DNA from: a bacterium
GTDB lineage: Bacteria > Actinomycetota > Acidimicrobiia > Acidimicrobiales > Bin134
Direction of reading: 5' to 3'
Assembly (NCBI GenBank): GCA_026708015.1
Contig: JAPOVT010000061.1
Span: 1 to 63,661, forward strand
DNA length: 63,661 nucleotides
This document shows, one piece after another, positions 17,566 through 26,508 of this stretch. Both the position numbers and the translations under genes were made by a program. The notes beneath the pieces were generated by a model. The model was not told where the DNA came from. It searched no databases and saw nothing but the letters and a program-made list of their open reading frames with translations. Numbering within the stretch: the first letter of the stretch is position 1; each line of letters opens with the position of its first letter.

Positions 17566-18087
17566 CTACGTCAGCCCGATGCCAAACATCGTGCCCCAGA
17601 TCGTCAACATGAACCCCGACATGATGAACACCATCGTCCGGGTCAGCTTGGCCATCTGAAACGCGACCTCGCCTCGGACCTCCGCGACCTCGCCTCGGAC
17701 CTCCGCGACCTCGCCTCGGACCTCCGCGACCTCGCCTCGGACCTCCGCGACCTCGCCTCGGACCTCCGCGACCTCGCCTCGGACCTCCGCGACCTCGCCT
17801 CGGATCTCCGCCAACTCGCCTCGCAGGCTCTCGAATCCGGCGTCCATCTTGTGCTCTAGTCCGTCGATGCGGGTGTGAACCCTGGCAAATTCTGCGTCGA
17901 CCAGGGCGAATTTGCCGTTCATCTCGGTGCGAATCCGTTCTTCGCTCGCCCTCACGTCGTCTTTGGTGGCGAGATGTTCCCAGCGCACAGGAGGCAGACA
18001 CTCGATCAACGTTCTCGCCTCCTCCTCACCCAGCACCTCGCTCAAACGGCTCAGCAACGCCAAACGCCTCGCTTCATCCACAAGCAT
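17566..18087 (-). CDS. Coiled-coil protein with C-terminal membrane span and heptad tandem repeat
   Basis: 173 aa. Residues 1-50 are a soluble helical part (LSRLSEVLGEEEARTLIECL), then a long coiled coil that includes six exact copies of the heptad GEVAEVR with a variant copy on each side. The end is a hydrophobic helix (TMVFIMSGFMLTIWGTMFGI). The layout resembles DUF1640/CCDC90-like anchored coiled coils. The perfect DNA repeat means the coiled coil can change length by steps of exactly two turns. Function unknown. Confidence 0.75.
   Translation of the reverse strand: MLVDEARRLALLSRLSEVLGEEEARTLIECLPPVRWEHLATKDDVRASEERIRTEMNGKFALVDAEFARVHTRIDGLEHKMDAGFESLRGELAEIRGEVAEVRGEVAEVRGEVAEVRGEVAEVRGEVAEVRGEVAEVRGEVAFQMAKLTRTMVFIMSGFMLTIWGTMFGIGLT
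17663..17809. repeat. Seven 21-bp tandem repeats coding for GEVAEVR heptads
   Basis: Six identical 21-bp units starting at 17663 (gcgacctcgcctcggacctc plus c on the plus strand), then one unit with a single change (ggatctcc) at 17789. Each unit is one coiled-coil heptad of the minus-strand gene. Identity at the DNA level points to recent expansion by slippage or recombination. Confidence 0.95.
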
Positions 18088-18277
18088 ACCCAGCCTCTCC
18101 CATCAAGAAATCTCAAAGGAGGACCGACACACCGCCCACACGTGGTGTCTGCACCCTACCCGCAGCCACGAGACCCGACAACCGCCATTTCGGGTGGTCG
18201 AGGTCGACCCCCGACAGGAAATCGACGCCCGTTGAAGCACCAGACCTGAGGAACAGTCACTGGGGGTCTCTAGAGTC

Positions 18278-21200
18278 TTGGCCGTGGGCATCGAAGTGAT
18301 CTGCACCCCGTATGGGCCGCCCGCCACTGAGCGGTTGGGCGAGCAGATCACCGCGGTCAAAAACGGCGACCCGCTGGCACCGGTCACGGTCGTGGTTCCC
18401 ACCAATATCGCTGGGTTGGCAGTTCGAAGGGCTTTGGGGGCCACGGGCCGGGGGATTGCTGCGGTAAATTTCCTCAAGCTCTTCGACCTGGCCGAACGCT
18501 TGGCCGGACGGCAGATGGCGATGGAGTTTGAGCGCAAACCGCTTTCTGGTCCGGTGCTCAGCGCCACCGTGCGCAGCGTGTTGAACACCGACCCCGGCCT
18601 GTTCCGCAGATCAGCCCGCCACCCCGCCACCGAACAGGCCTTGGCGCGGTCTTACCGCGACCTGCGGGAGCTGTCCGAAGATCAGCTCGACACGCTGGCG
18701 TCGCAAGGTCGCCGAGCCGATGATGTGGTCCGCATCTGCCACCAGGTCAGAGACGAGCTGAAGTCGAAGTGGTACGACGGCCACGATCTGAGCGATCTGG
18801 CCGTCAACGCCCTGGAGTCGGGATCTTTCAGCGACATCCTCCAAGAGTTCGGACCGGTGATCATTCATCTGCCCCAGCGGATTACTCGATCACAGGGGCT
18901 GATGATCGCCGCTTTGTCTGAGGCGACCCCGGTGGCAGTGATCGCCGGGCTCACCGGAAATGAGAGGGCCGATGGCGCGGTGGCAAAGTCGGTCGACTCC
19001 ATGGGGGCCAGTCTCGGTTCTGGGCCCGAGATCAGTCCGCCGCACGGCCAGCGGATCATCAGCACGGCGAGCGCCGACGAAGAAGTCCGGGTTGCGGTAC
19101 GAGAGGTGGTGCATGCGGCCCGAGACGGCATCCCCCTGAGCCGGATCGCCGTGCTGTGCGGCGGCGGCGAACCTGTGATCCGCCAGCTTCACGACCAATT
19201 CGATGCCGCTGGCATCGAATACAACGGCCCGAGCGGGCGCACCCTGGCCGACTCGCTGGCCGGCCGAGGGCTCATTGCCCTGCTGAACCTGGAAAGCCGC
19301 GACTTCCGCCGAGACGAGGTGTTCGCCCTGCTGTCGGTGGCATCGACAACCGTGCCTCGCAAACAGGCCACAGAAGAGCAGCCCTCGCTGGCCACCGATC
19401 TGGTGATGGCGTGGGAGCGGGTGTCGCGCCAGGCCGGAGTGGCTCGGGGTGCCGAGCAGTGGGAGATGCGGCTCAACCGATACGCCGACGAGCAGCAAAA
19501 GGTCGCCCAGCAAGAACAGCGCGATCCCGACAGAGTGGACGCACGGGTTGAGAGGCGTAGGCGAGAGGCCGGCCATGCCGAGTCTCTGGCCCGGTTCATG
19601 GTCCGGCTCATCGACGACTTGTCTCCTGAGCCGGAACCGACCACCTGGAGAGACTGGTGTGGATGGATCAAGGGGCTGATCAACACCTATCTGGGTGACA
19701 AGGAAGCCCGACAGCCCTGGCCCGAATCCGAGCAGGACGCCGCCAGCAAAATCGAAGGGATCCTCGACCGCTTGGCCAATCTGGACGAGATTGACCGCCG
19801 TCCCCGATCGGCCACGTTCCGGCACACCCTGGTCTCGGAGTTAGGTACACCCACCGGTCGTGTTGGCCGAGTCGGCCATGGGGTGCTCACCGAGGAGATC
19901 GGCGCCTCGCTGGGGATGGAGCTGGATCGAGTGATCGTGATCAACATGGCCGAAGGGACATTCCCCCACAGCCCCTCCGACGATCCGCTGCTGCCCGACC
20001 GGGAGCGCAAGGCCGCCAGCGATGATCTCGCCCTGCTCTCCGACCGGATGGACGATCAGCATCGCCATCTTCTGGCCGCGCTGGCCTCAGCCGAGATCGG
20101 CACCCTGGTGTACGCCCGAGGCGACGCTCGGCGGGCGTGTGAGCAGCACCCGTCCCGCTGGCTGCTGGACACCGCCACAGCACAGGCAGGGCGCGCTATG
20201 GACAGCACCAATCTGGAGAGCCTGGCCGACGATGAAACCGCCAGCTGGTTTGAGCACGTCCCCTCCCTGTCGGGCAGGGTGCTCCACGCCGATTTCCCGG
20301 CCACTGCTCAAGAGTTCCGGCTGAAGGCCGTTGGTCAGCCGGGTCGATCCGTTGGCGTACTGCCCGACGACGACCTGGTTCTGGCCCGAGGGGCCGAGTT
20401 GGTGGTCGCCCGGGCCTCAGACCATTTCACCCGCTTCGACGGCAATCTGTCCGGCCTCAAAGTCGCCGACCTGACCGAAGACGTGGTATCGCCCACCAGG
20501 CTGGAAACCTGGGCCGACTGCCCGATGCGCTACTTCTTCCAGCACGTCTTGCGGGTGCAGACGTTCGAACAGCCCGAAGAGTTGCTTCAGATCTCCGCGT
20601 TGGAAAGGGGCTCGCTGATTCACGACGCCCTGGACATATTTGTGGGCGAGCAGATCGAGAACGGCCAGGTGCCGGCCCCAGGCCAGCGGTGGAGCGAAGA
20701 GCAGCGCCAGCGTCTCCTCGAGATAGGAACGGAGTTGTGCGACCAGGCTGAAGCGCAAGGGCTGACCGGCACCCCGGTGTTCTGGCACCACGACCGGCGC
20801 CGGATCATGACCGATTTGGAGCGCTTCTTGTCGGAAGACGATGACCAGCGCCGCCTGCGTGGTGTGACCGCCGCGGCCAGCGAGTTGGCCTTCGGAATGC
20901 CCGACGGCGAATTGGAGGCGGTGGCCGTCCCGCTACCCAGCGGTCGGACAGTGCGGTTCCGAGGTCGAGCCGACCGGGTGGACCAAGGTGGGAGCAACAC
21001 GCTGGTGGTTACCGACTACAAGACCGGCAGAGCCGACCCCTACAAAGACTTGGACGGAAACAGCCGGAACTTTGACCCCGTCCTGCGAGGCACCCGGCTC
21101 CAGCTTCCGGTGTACGGGCTGGCAGCCCAGGCCCACATCGACGACCCCGATGCCCCAGTTACGTCCCAGTATTGGTTTGTCACCAGCGACCAGCAGTTCA

Positions 21201-21478
21201 AGGCCTACGGCTACCGGCTGAGCCCCCGGGTGATGGACCGTTTCCGCACGGTGGTGGACACCATCGCCGACGGCATCGAGGACGGCGTGTTCTGCGACCG
21301 ACCCCAGCCAGACCGCACCGAGGGGCCGTACAGCCAGTACTGCGACTACTGCAACACCGACCGGCTCGGCACCCAAGAGCGCCGCCGGGCCTGGGAGAAC
21401 ATGCAGGATCGAGGCGATCTAGCCAGCTATCGGCACCTGGCCGAGGCGCCCCATGGATTCGAGTTCGAGGCGAATTGA
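18278..21478 (+). CDS. addB: AddB-like helicase-nuclease subunit with Fe-S nuclease domain
   Basis: 1066 aa from TTG 18278 (GTG 18284 is an alternative). The N-terminal helicase-like half begins VTVVVPTNIAGLAVRRAL and lacks a canonical Walker A lysine motif, as expected for a degenerate AddB helicase. The last 350 residues form a PD-(D/E)XK nuclease: CPMRYFFQHVL, ALERGSLIHDALDIF (His), FRGRADRVDQ, VVTDYKTGRAD. Cysteines in CPMRYFF, VFCDRP and YCDYCN suit a 4Fe-4S staple. Two bases separate it from the AddA-like gene. Together they would resect double-strand ends for RecA. Confidence 0.85.
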   Translation: MAVGIEVICTPYGPPATERLGEQITAVKNGDPLAPVTVVVPTNIAGLAVRRALGATGRGIAAVNFLKLFDLAERLAGRQMAMEFERKPLSGPVLSATVRSVLNTDPGLFRRSARHPATEQALARSYRDLRELSEDQLDTLASQGRRADDVVRICHQVRDELKSKWYDGHDLSDLAVNALESGSFSDILQEFGPVIIHLPQRITRSQGLMIAALSEATPVAVIAGLTGNERADGAVAKSVDSMGASLGSGPEISPPHGQRIISTASADEEVRVAVREVVHAARDGIPLSRIAVLCGGGEPVIRQLHDQFDAAGIEYNGPSGRTLADSLAGRGLIALLNLESRDFRRDEVFALLSVASTTVPRKQATEEQPSLATDLVMAWERVSRQAGVARGAEQWEMRLNRYADEQQKVAQQEQRDPDRVDARVERRRREAGHAESLARFMVRLIDDLSPEPEPTTWRDWCGWIKGLINTYLGDKEARQPWPESEQDAASKIEGILDRLANLDEIDRRPRSATFRHTLVSELGTPTGRVGRVGHGVLTEEIGASLGMELDRVIVINMAEGTFPHSPSDDPLLPDRERKAASDDLALLSDRMDDQHRHLLAALASAEIGTLVYARGDARRACEQHPSRWLLDTATAQAGRAMDSTNLESLADDETASWFEHVPSLSGRVLHADFPATAQEFRLKAVGQPGRSVGVLPDDDLVLARGAELVVARASDHFTRFDGNLSGLKVADLTEDVVSPTRLETWADCPMRYFFQHVLRVQTFEQPEELLQISALERGSLIHDALDIFVGEQIENGQVPAPGQRWSEEQRQRLLEIGTELCDQAEAQGLTGTPVFWHHDRRRIMTDLERFLSEDDDQRRLRGVTAAASELAFGMPDGELEAVAVPLPSGRTVRFRGRADRVDQGGSNTLVVTDYKTGRADPYKDLDGNSRNFDPVLRGTRLQLPVYGLAAQAHIDDPDAPVTSQYWFVTSDQQFKAYGYRLSPRVMDRFRTVVDTIADGIEDGVFCDRPQPDRTEGPYSQYCDYCNTDRLGTQERRRAWENMQDRGDLASYRHLAEAPHGFEFEAN

Positions 21479-21480
21479 TC

Positions 21481-24400
21481 ATGGCACCCACCAAGAACGA
21501 CCAAGCCGACCGGGATGCCATCGAGGCCGAACTCGACTCGACCCTATTTGTGGAGGCCGGGGCCGGATCGGGCAAGACCACCGCGCTGGTCGCCAGAGTG
21601 CTCTCCCTACTCAACACCGGAGTGGCCATGGAGAACATCGCGGCCATCACGTTCACCGAGAAGGCCGCCGCTGAGCTGAAGAATCGCCTGCGCGAGAAGC
21701 TCTCCGAGTCGGGCGCCCACACCGAGGCCCTCGACCAGCTTGACGGCGCGGCCATCACCACCCTCCATGGGTTCGCGCTGCGCATCTTGTCTCAGCACGC
21801 CATCGAGGCCGGATTGCCTCCTCGCCTCGAGGTGAGCCCAACCGAGGCGTTCGAAGACCGGTGGGTGGAGTTCCAGAGCTGGTTGCTGCACAGCTCCGAG
21901 CAGGAGCACGCCTTGCTTCTGGCCCGAATCTTGGGCCTCAACATGGGACATCTTCGGGATCTGGCTCGAATCCTCGACAACAACTGGGACCTGGCCGCAC
22001 GAGAAATGGGGAAACAACCGCCTCCCACCGGCCCGATTGGCCTTCCCGACGTCAGCGGATTCCCCATCTGGTTCGGCGAGGTGGCCACCCTGTCGATGTA
22101 TTGCACAGACCCCACCGACCGAATGCTGCCCAAGCTCGACGCCATCGCCGAGCGGGCCGAATTGCTGCGGGGGGCGGCGGGAGACCCCGACCAGATCTTG
22201 CGTTTGCTGTTTGTTCCCGGGCTGAGCTTCACCAAGGCGGGTCAAAAGGGCAACTGGCCCGATGAGGAGAGCGGCGACCCTTCATTGCCAGTAGTGGCCA
22301 CCCAACTGCGAGAGCTAGGCAACGCCATCAAGGACCTCCGAGCGCATGTGGCCGATGTGCTGATCGAGCGGCTGACCCTGGTGCTGGCGGCATTCACCCT
22401 CGAAGCCGCCGAAGACCGCCGTCGCCTGGGGGTGTTGGAGTATCACGACCTACTGGTTCTGGCCCGGAATTTACTGCGACACCCTCAGTACGGTCAAGAG
22501 GTCAGACAGGCGCTGGCCGGGCGCTATCAGCGACTGCTGCTCGACGAGTTCCAAGACACCGACCCCATCCAGATTGAGGTGGCCAAGCTCATCGCCACGC
22601 CGTCTGGCGACCACCAACACTGGTCCGAGTTGCAGGACGAGGCGGGGCGGCTCTTCTTTGTGGGCGATCCCAAACAGTCGATCTATAGGTTCCGCCGAGC
22701 CGATATCGCCCTGTACACACAAGCAGGACAAGCCCAAACCGCGGATCGAAAGTCGCTCACCCGCAATTTCCGGTCAGTCAAGCCCGTCCTGGATTGGATC
22801 AATGCCCTGTTCGAGGAGTTCATGGCCCCACCCAGCCCCTCAGAGCAGCACGTCCAGCCCAACTATCAGGCTCTCGAGCCTGTTCGGAAGCAACCCCCGA
22901 ACGGGCCTGCGGTGGCGGTGCTCAACCGGGAGCATCCCAGAACAGCCAGCACCCGCGGCCTGCGCGTGGTCGAGGCCCAAGAGGTAGCCCAGGCTATCTT
23001 GACCGCGGTCGGCAAAGGCTGGTCGGTGGGGGACGGTATGGACGAGGAGAAGCGCCAACGCTGGCGGCCGGCCCGGCTGGAGGACATCTGCATCCTCCTG
23101 CCCACCCGCACCTCACTCCCCCAGCTTGAACAGGCATTGGAGGGCCATGGCATTCCCTACCGGATCGAAGCGGGCTCACTGATATGGACCAGCCAGATCA
23201 TCCGGGAGGTGATGGCAACGGTGAGAGCGCTGGCCGATCCCACCGACCAGGTCGCCCTGCTGAATGCCCTGCGATCCCCTGCCTTCGGTTGCGGCGACGA
23301 TGACCTCTTCACCTACAAGGTGGCCTATAGGGGCCAGTGGAACTACACAGCGGATACGCCCCAACAGCTCCCCAGCGGTCACCCAGTGGGCGAGGCCATG
23401 TCATGGCTGGCCAAACTGCACACCGAAGCTCGCTGGCTGAATCCCAGCCAGGTTCTCGAGCGCATCGTGCGGCAGCGACGGCTGATGGAGTCGAGCTGCT
23501 TCGGCCACCACCGTGACCGGGATGTGTGGCGCAGCCTCAACGTGGTTATCGACCAGGCTCGCCAATTCGAAGAGTCCGGCGGACGGGGATTGCGGGAATT
23601 CGTCGCCTGGGTGGAGCGAAAGATCGGAGAGCGGACCAGAGAATCCGACGTCATCTTGTCGGAAACCGACGACGACGCGGTGCGCATTACCACCATTCAC
23701 GCCGCCAAGGGCCGGGAGTTCCCCATCGTCATCCTGTCGGGAACCTACGCCCGGAGCCGCCCCATGTCGGCCCAGGTGATGTGGCCTGCTGAAGGTGGCT
23801 TCGGCGTGCGTTTCAACAACCTCTTGCGGACCAAGTCGTTCGCCGACCATCAAGACCATGAGGAGGAAATGGAGTACGCCGAAAGGGTACGCCTGCTCTA
23901 CGTGGCCCTCACCCGAGCGATGGACCACCTGGTGGTGTCGGCCCATCGCATAGAACGAAGCGAGGGCAGCAAGGCAATGCCGTCGATGGCCGAGATGGTG
24001 GCGGACAACGCCGCCTGGCTACCTGAAGCAGGATGGCTGCCCGAGGCGGTTTCCCCGCCCGAGGAAGACGGGCTGCCCGAAGCAGATGAGGCACCCGAGC
24101 CAACGACCTCTGAGGGGTCTGACCTACCGGTCATGGCAACGTTCACAGACTGGAAGAGCGAGCGCGGAGCATTCATGGCCAACGCGAAAAGGCCGTCAAC
24201 CATGAGCGTCTCAAGAATCGCCTGGATAGAGACCGAAGATGAGGATGTTGATCAACTCCCCGGCCTAGTCAAGGACGGACCAACTGACGGGGACGACGGA
24301 CGGTCGCCGTCGCGCAAAGGCCGGGCTGGCACCCAGATTGGCAGCGCGGTCCACGGTGTGCTGCAAACGGTGGACTTGGACGTCGATCCCGACAGCTTCG

Positions 24401-24858
24401 GCCCGGTGGCTGCGGCCCAAGCGGAGGCCGAGGGCATCTCGCAGCACACCAGAACCGTCCGCGCCCTAGCCCAATCGACCTTGGAATCCGACACCGTGCA
24501 AGAAGCGGCCGCCAACGATCATTGGAAAGAGATCTTTGTGGCCGCCCCGGTGGATGACACCGTGGTGGAGGGATATATCGACCTGCTGTACCGGGCTCCA
24601 GAGGGCCTGGTGGTGGTGGACTACAAGACCGACGACATTCACGATGACGATGTCCTAGAAGCCAAAGTGGACCGCTACGAGCTCCAAGTGGCGGCCTATT
24701 CCCTTGCGGTGGAACAGGCAGTGGGCGAAGAGGTGAACCGCTGCGTGCTGGTGTTCGCCCGCCAAGGCCAGGAGGCGACAGAGGTTGTCATCGCTGGCGA
24801 CAGGCTCGCCGCAGCCCAAGATGAAGTCCACCGGAGGCTGGCCGACACTGCGGCCTGA
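21481..24858 (+). CDS. addA: AddA-like UvrD-family helicase-nuclease
   Basis: 1125 aa from ATG 21481. All SF1 helicase motifs are visible: Walker A FVEAGAGSGKTTAL, motif Ia ITFTEKAAAELKNRL, Walker B LLLDEFQDTDPIQ, motif III FVGDPKQSIYRFRRAD, motif IV LTRNFRS, motif V ITTIHAAKGREFPIV, motif VI RLLYVALTRA. A C-terminal nuclease domain has GSAVHGVLQTVD, EGYIDLLYRA and VVVDYKTDD. A low-complexity acidic Pro/Glu linker (around residues 840-880) lies between helicase and nuclease. Actinobacteria often use AdnAB; here the two-nuclease AddAB plan seems to be used, though AdnAB also has two nucleases and I cannot separate them by phylogeny. Confidence 0.9.
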   Translation: MAPTKNDQADRDAIEAELDSTLFVEAGAGSGKTTALVARVLSLLNTGVAMENIAAITFTEKAAAELKNRLREKLSESGAHTEALDQLDGAAITTLHGFALRILSQHAIEAGLPPRLEVSPTEAFEDRWVEFQSWLLHSSEQEHALLLARILGLNMGHLRDLARILDNNWDLAAREMGKQPPPTGPIGLPDVSGFPIWFGEVATLSMYCTDPTDRMLPKLDAIAERAELLRGAAGDPDQILRLLFVPGLSFTKAGQKGNWPDEESGDPSLPVVATQLRELGNAIKDLRAHVADVLIERLTLVLAAFTLEAAEDRRRLGVLEYHDLLVLARNLLRHPQYGQEVRQALAGRYQRLLLDEFQDTDPIQIEVAKLIATPSGDHQHWSELQDEAGRLFFVGDPKQSIYRFRRADIALYTQAGQAQTADRKSLTRNFRSVKPVLDWINALFEEFMAPPSPSEQHVQPNYQALEPVRKQPPNGPAVAVLNREHPRTASTRGLRVVEAQEVAQAILTAVGKGWSVGDGMDEEKRQRWRPARLEDICILLPTRTSLPQLEQALEGHGIPYRIEAGSLIWTSQIIREVMATVRALADPTDQVALLNALRSPAFGCGDDDLFTYKVAYRGQWNYTADTPQQLPSGHPVGEAMSWLAKLHTEARWLNPSQVLERIVRQRRLMESSCFGHHRDRDVWRSLNVVIDQARQFEESGGRGLREFVAWVERKIGERTRESDVILSETDDDAVRITTIHAAKGREFPIVILSGTYARSRPMSAQVMWPAEGGFGVRFNNLLRTKSFADHQDHEEEMEYAERVRLLYVALTRAMDHLVVSAHRIERSEGSKAMPSMAEMVADNAAWLPEAGWLPEAVSPPEEDGLPEADEAPEPTTSEGSDLPVMATFTDWKSERGAFMANAKRPSTMSVSRIAWIETEDEDVDQLPGLVKDGPTDGDDGRSPSRKGRAGTQIGSAVHGVLQTVDLDVDPDSFGPVAAAQAEAEGISQHTRTVRALAQSTLESDTVQEAAANDHWKEIFVAAPVDDTVVEGYIDLLYRAPEGLVVVDYKTDDIHDDDVLEAKVDRYELQVAAYSLAVEQAVGEEVNRCVLVFARQGQEATEVVIAGDRLAAAQDEVHRRLADTAA

Positions 24859-24872
24859 TAGGAAGAGGAGCG

Positions 24873-25676
24873 ATGTTCACGTTGGTGGTGATGGCTGCGG
24901 GGCTGGGGTTGCGATTCGGCGGCACCAAGCAACTGGCCCAGGTGGGGCCCAACGGGGAGGCGTTCTTGGACTTCGCCATCGCCGACGCCCGGGCCGCGGG
25001 GGCCAATCGGGTTGTCCTCATCGTGCGCAGCGATATCGAAGCCGACGTCCAACGGCACTTCGAGATTCGTGGTGGGCTGCCCGACAGTCTCGATGTGGCC
25101 TATGTGCGCCAAGACGCGCACGGCCCGTCCCGCCCCAAACCGTGGGGCACCGCCCATGCCGTGCTATCGGCCGCCGAAGCGGTATCCGGTCCGTTCATGG
25201 TGTGCAACGCCGACGACTACTACGGCCCTACTGCATATGCCGCCCTCGCCCACGCCATGGAGGGGATGGCCGACAACCAGGCCTGGCTGTGCGGCTACCA
25301 CCTAAACCACACCTTGCCAGCCGAGGGCACCGTGACCCGCGGCGTGTGCCAGGTTGAGGGCGACCGCCTTGTCGGCATCGTCGAACAAGAAGGCATCTCC
25401 CGTGCCGACAACGCCTTCTCCGAAGGCACCATCGTGTCCATGAACCTATGGGCGTTCTCCCCGATGTTCTTGGACGTGTTGCGGGAGGGCTTCGGTCGAT
25501 TCCTCGACGAACACGGCGACAACCCCTCGGCCGAATACCTCCTCCCCCACGCCGTCGCAGAAGAAATGGAGAAAGGCGCTCTCACCGTCCGTGTAGTCAC
25601 CACCGACGAAACCTGGATCGGGGTCACCAACCCCGACGACCTCGAAATCGCCCGCACCGCCCTCAGGTCCCGCTGA
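24873..25676 (+). CDS. Nucleotidyltransferase (NTP_transferase fold)
   Basis: 267 aa with a GGAAGAGG ribosome site. MAAGLGLRFGGTKQL is the nucleotide-binding loop and VCNADDYYG the metal-binding Asp segment of sugar-phosphate or cofactor nucleotidyltransferases. The rest is shorter than in glucose-1-phosphate thymidylyltransferases. Product unknown. It sits between the addAB-like pair and mutM in one direction and with short gaps. Confidence 0.8.
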   Translation: MFTLVVMAAGLGLRFGGTKQLAQVGPNGEAFLDFAIADARAAGANRVVLIVRSDIEADVQRHFEIRGGLPDSLDVAYVRQDAHGPSRPKPWGTAHAVLSAAEAVSGPFMVCNADDYYGPTAYAALAHAMEGMADNQAWLCGYHLNHTLPAEGTVTRGVCQVEGDRLVGIVEQEGISRADNAFSEGTIVSMNLWAFSPMFLDVLREGFGRFLDEHGDNPSAEYLLPHAVAEEMEKGALTVRVVTTDETWIGVTNPDDLEIARTALRSR

Positions 25677-25680
25677 CGAA

Positions 25681-26481
25681 ATGCCCGAACTGCCCGAAGT
25701 CGAAACCATCCGCCGCCAACTGGCACCCCGACTTCAAGGCCGCCGCGTCCAGGACGCCCACTCCCACGAATCAGAGAAATTTACCCCTGCCAAAGAAGCC
25801 ATTGGCACCACGATCCAGACTCTCAGCCGCAAAGGCAAATACCTCATTACAAGCCTGGACGACGGTCGGGAGCTCATCATTCACTTGGGCATGACCGGCT
25901 CCCTAACCATAACCCCCGACACCCCCGACGACCCCTACATCCGGGCCTGGTGGCAACTCGACGACAGCGAATACCTGGCCTACCGGGACGTCCGCCGTTT
26001 CGGCCGAATCCGCTGCGTACCCGCCGGCCAATACGACACGATTCCCACGCTGGCCGCCCAAGGCCCCGACGCCCTGAGCCCCGAATTCACCCCAGATGGC
26101 TTCTACCGCGCCCTCCGCAACAGCCGCCGCCGAATCCCCACCCAGCTCCTCAGCCAACGCCCAGTGGCCGGTGTCGGCAACATCTACGGAACCGAGGCGT
26201 TGTGGATGGCCGGCATCCATCCGGCCAAGCGTCAGATCAGCCGATCGGCCGCCACCAGCCTCCACGCCGCGCTCGTGGAGGTGCTCAGAGCCGGGCTGGC
26301 CAACGGTGGCACCACCCTGCGGGACTACCGCAACGCCGATGGGGGTGAGGGCAGCCACCAGAACGCGCTGGCCTGCTACGGCCGCTCCGGCCATCCCTGC
26401 CTGCGCTGCGCCTCTCCACTCCAACACCGCACCTACGACGCCCGCACCCTCACTTTCTGCCCTAAATGCCAGGCGCGATAA
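25681..26481 (+). CDS. mutM: Formamidopyrimidine-DNA glycosylase
   Basis: 266 aa, 4 bp after the previous stop. Removes 8-oxoguanine and formamidopyrimidines and cuts the abasic site. MPELPEVETIRR gives the N-terminal Pro nucleophile and Glu; SRKGKYL carries the phosphate-contacting Lys; VAGVGNIYGTEALW is the H2TH motif; the zinc finger is CYGRSGHPCLRC with FCPKCQ at the end. Complete and of normal length. Confidence 0.95.
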   Translation: MPELPEVETIRRQLAPRLQGRRVQDAHSHESEKFTPAKEAIGTTIQTLSRKGKYLITSLDDGRELIIHLGMTGSLTITPDTPDDPYIRAWWQLDDSEYLAYRDVRRFGRIRCVPAGQYDTIPTLAAQGPDALSPEFTPDGFYRALRNSRRRIPTQLLSQRPVAGVGNIYGTEALWMAGIHPAKRQISRSAATSLHAALVEVLRAGLANGGTTLRDYRNADGGEGSHQNALACYGRSGHPCLRCASPLQHRTYDARTLTFCPKCQAR

Positions 26482-26508
26482 CGTCCGCTGCGGTCGAAGG
26501 GAAAGCAC

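Noticed and set aside
17663..17809. CRISPR-like or intergenic repeat
   Set aside because: It is an in-frame coding repeat of 21 bp, without spacers, inside a coiled-coil gene.
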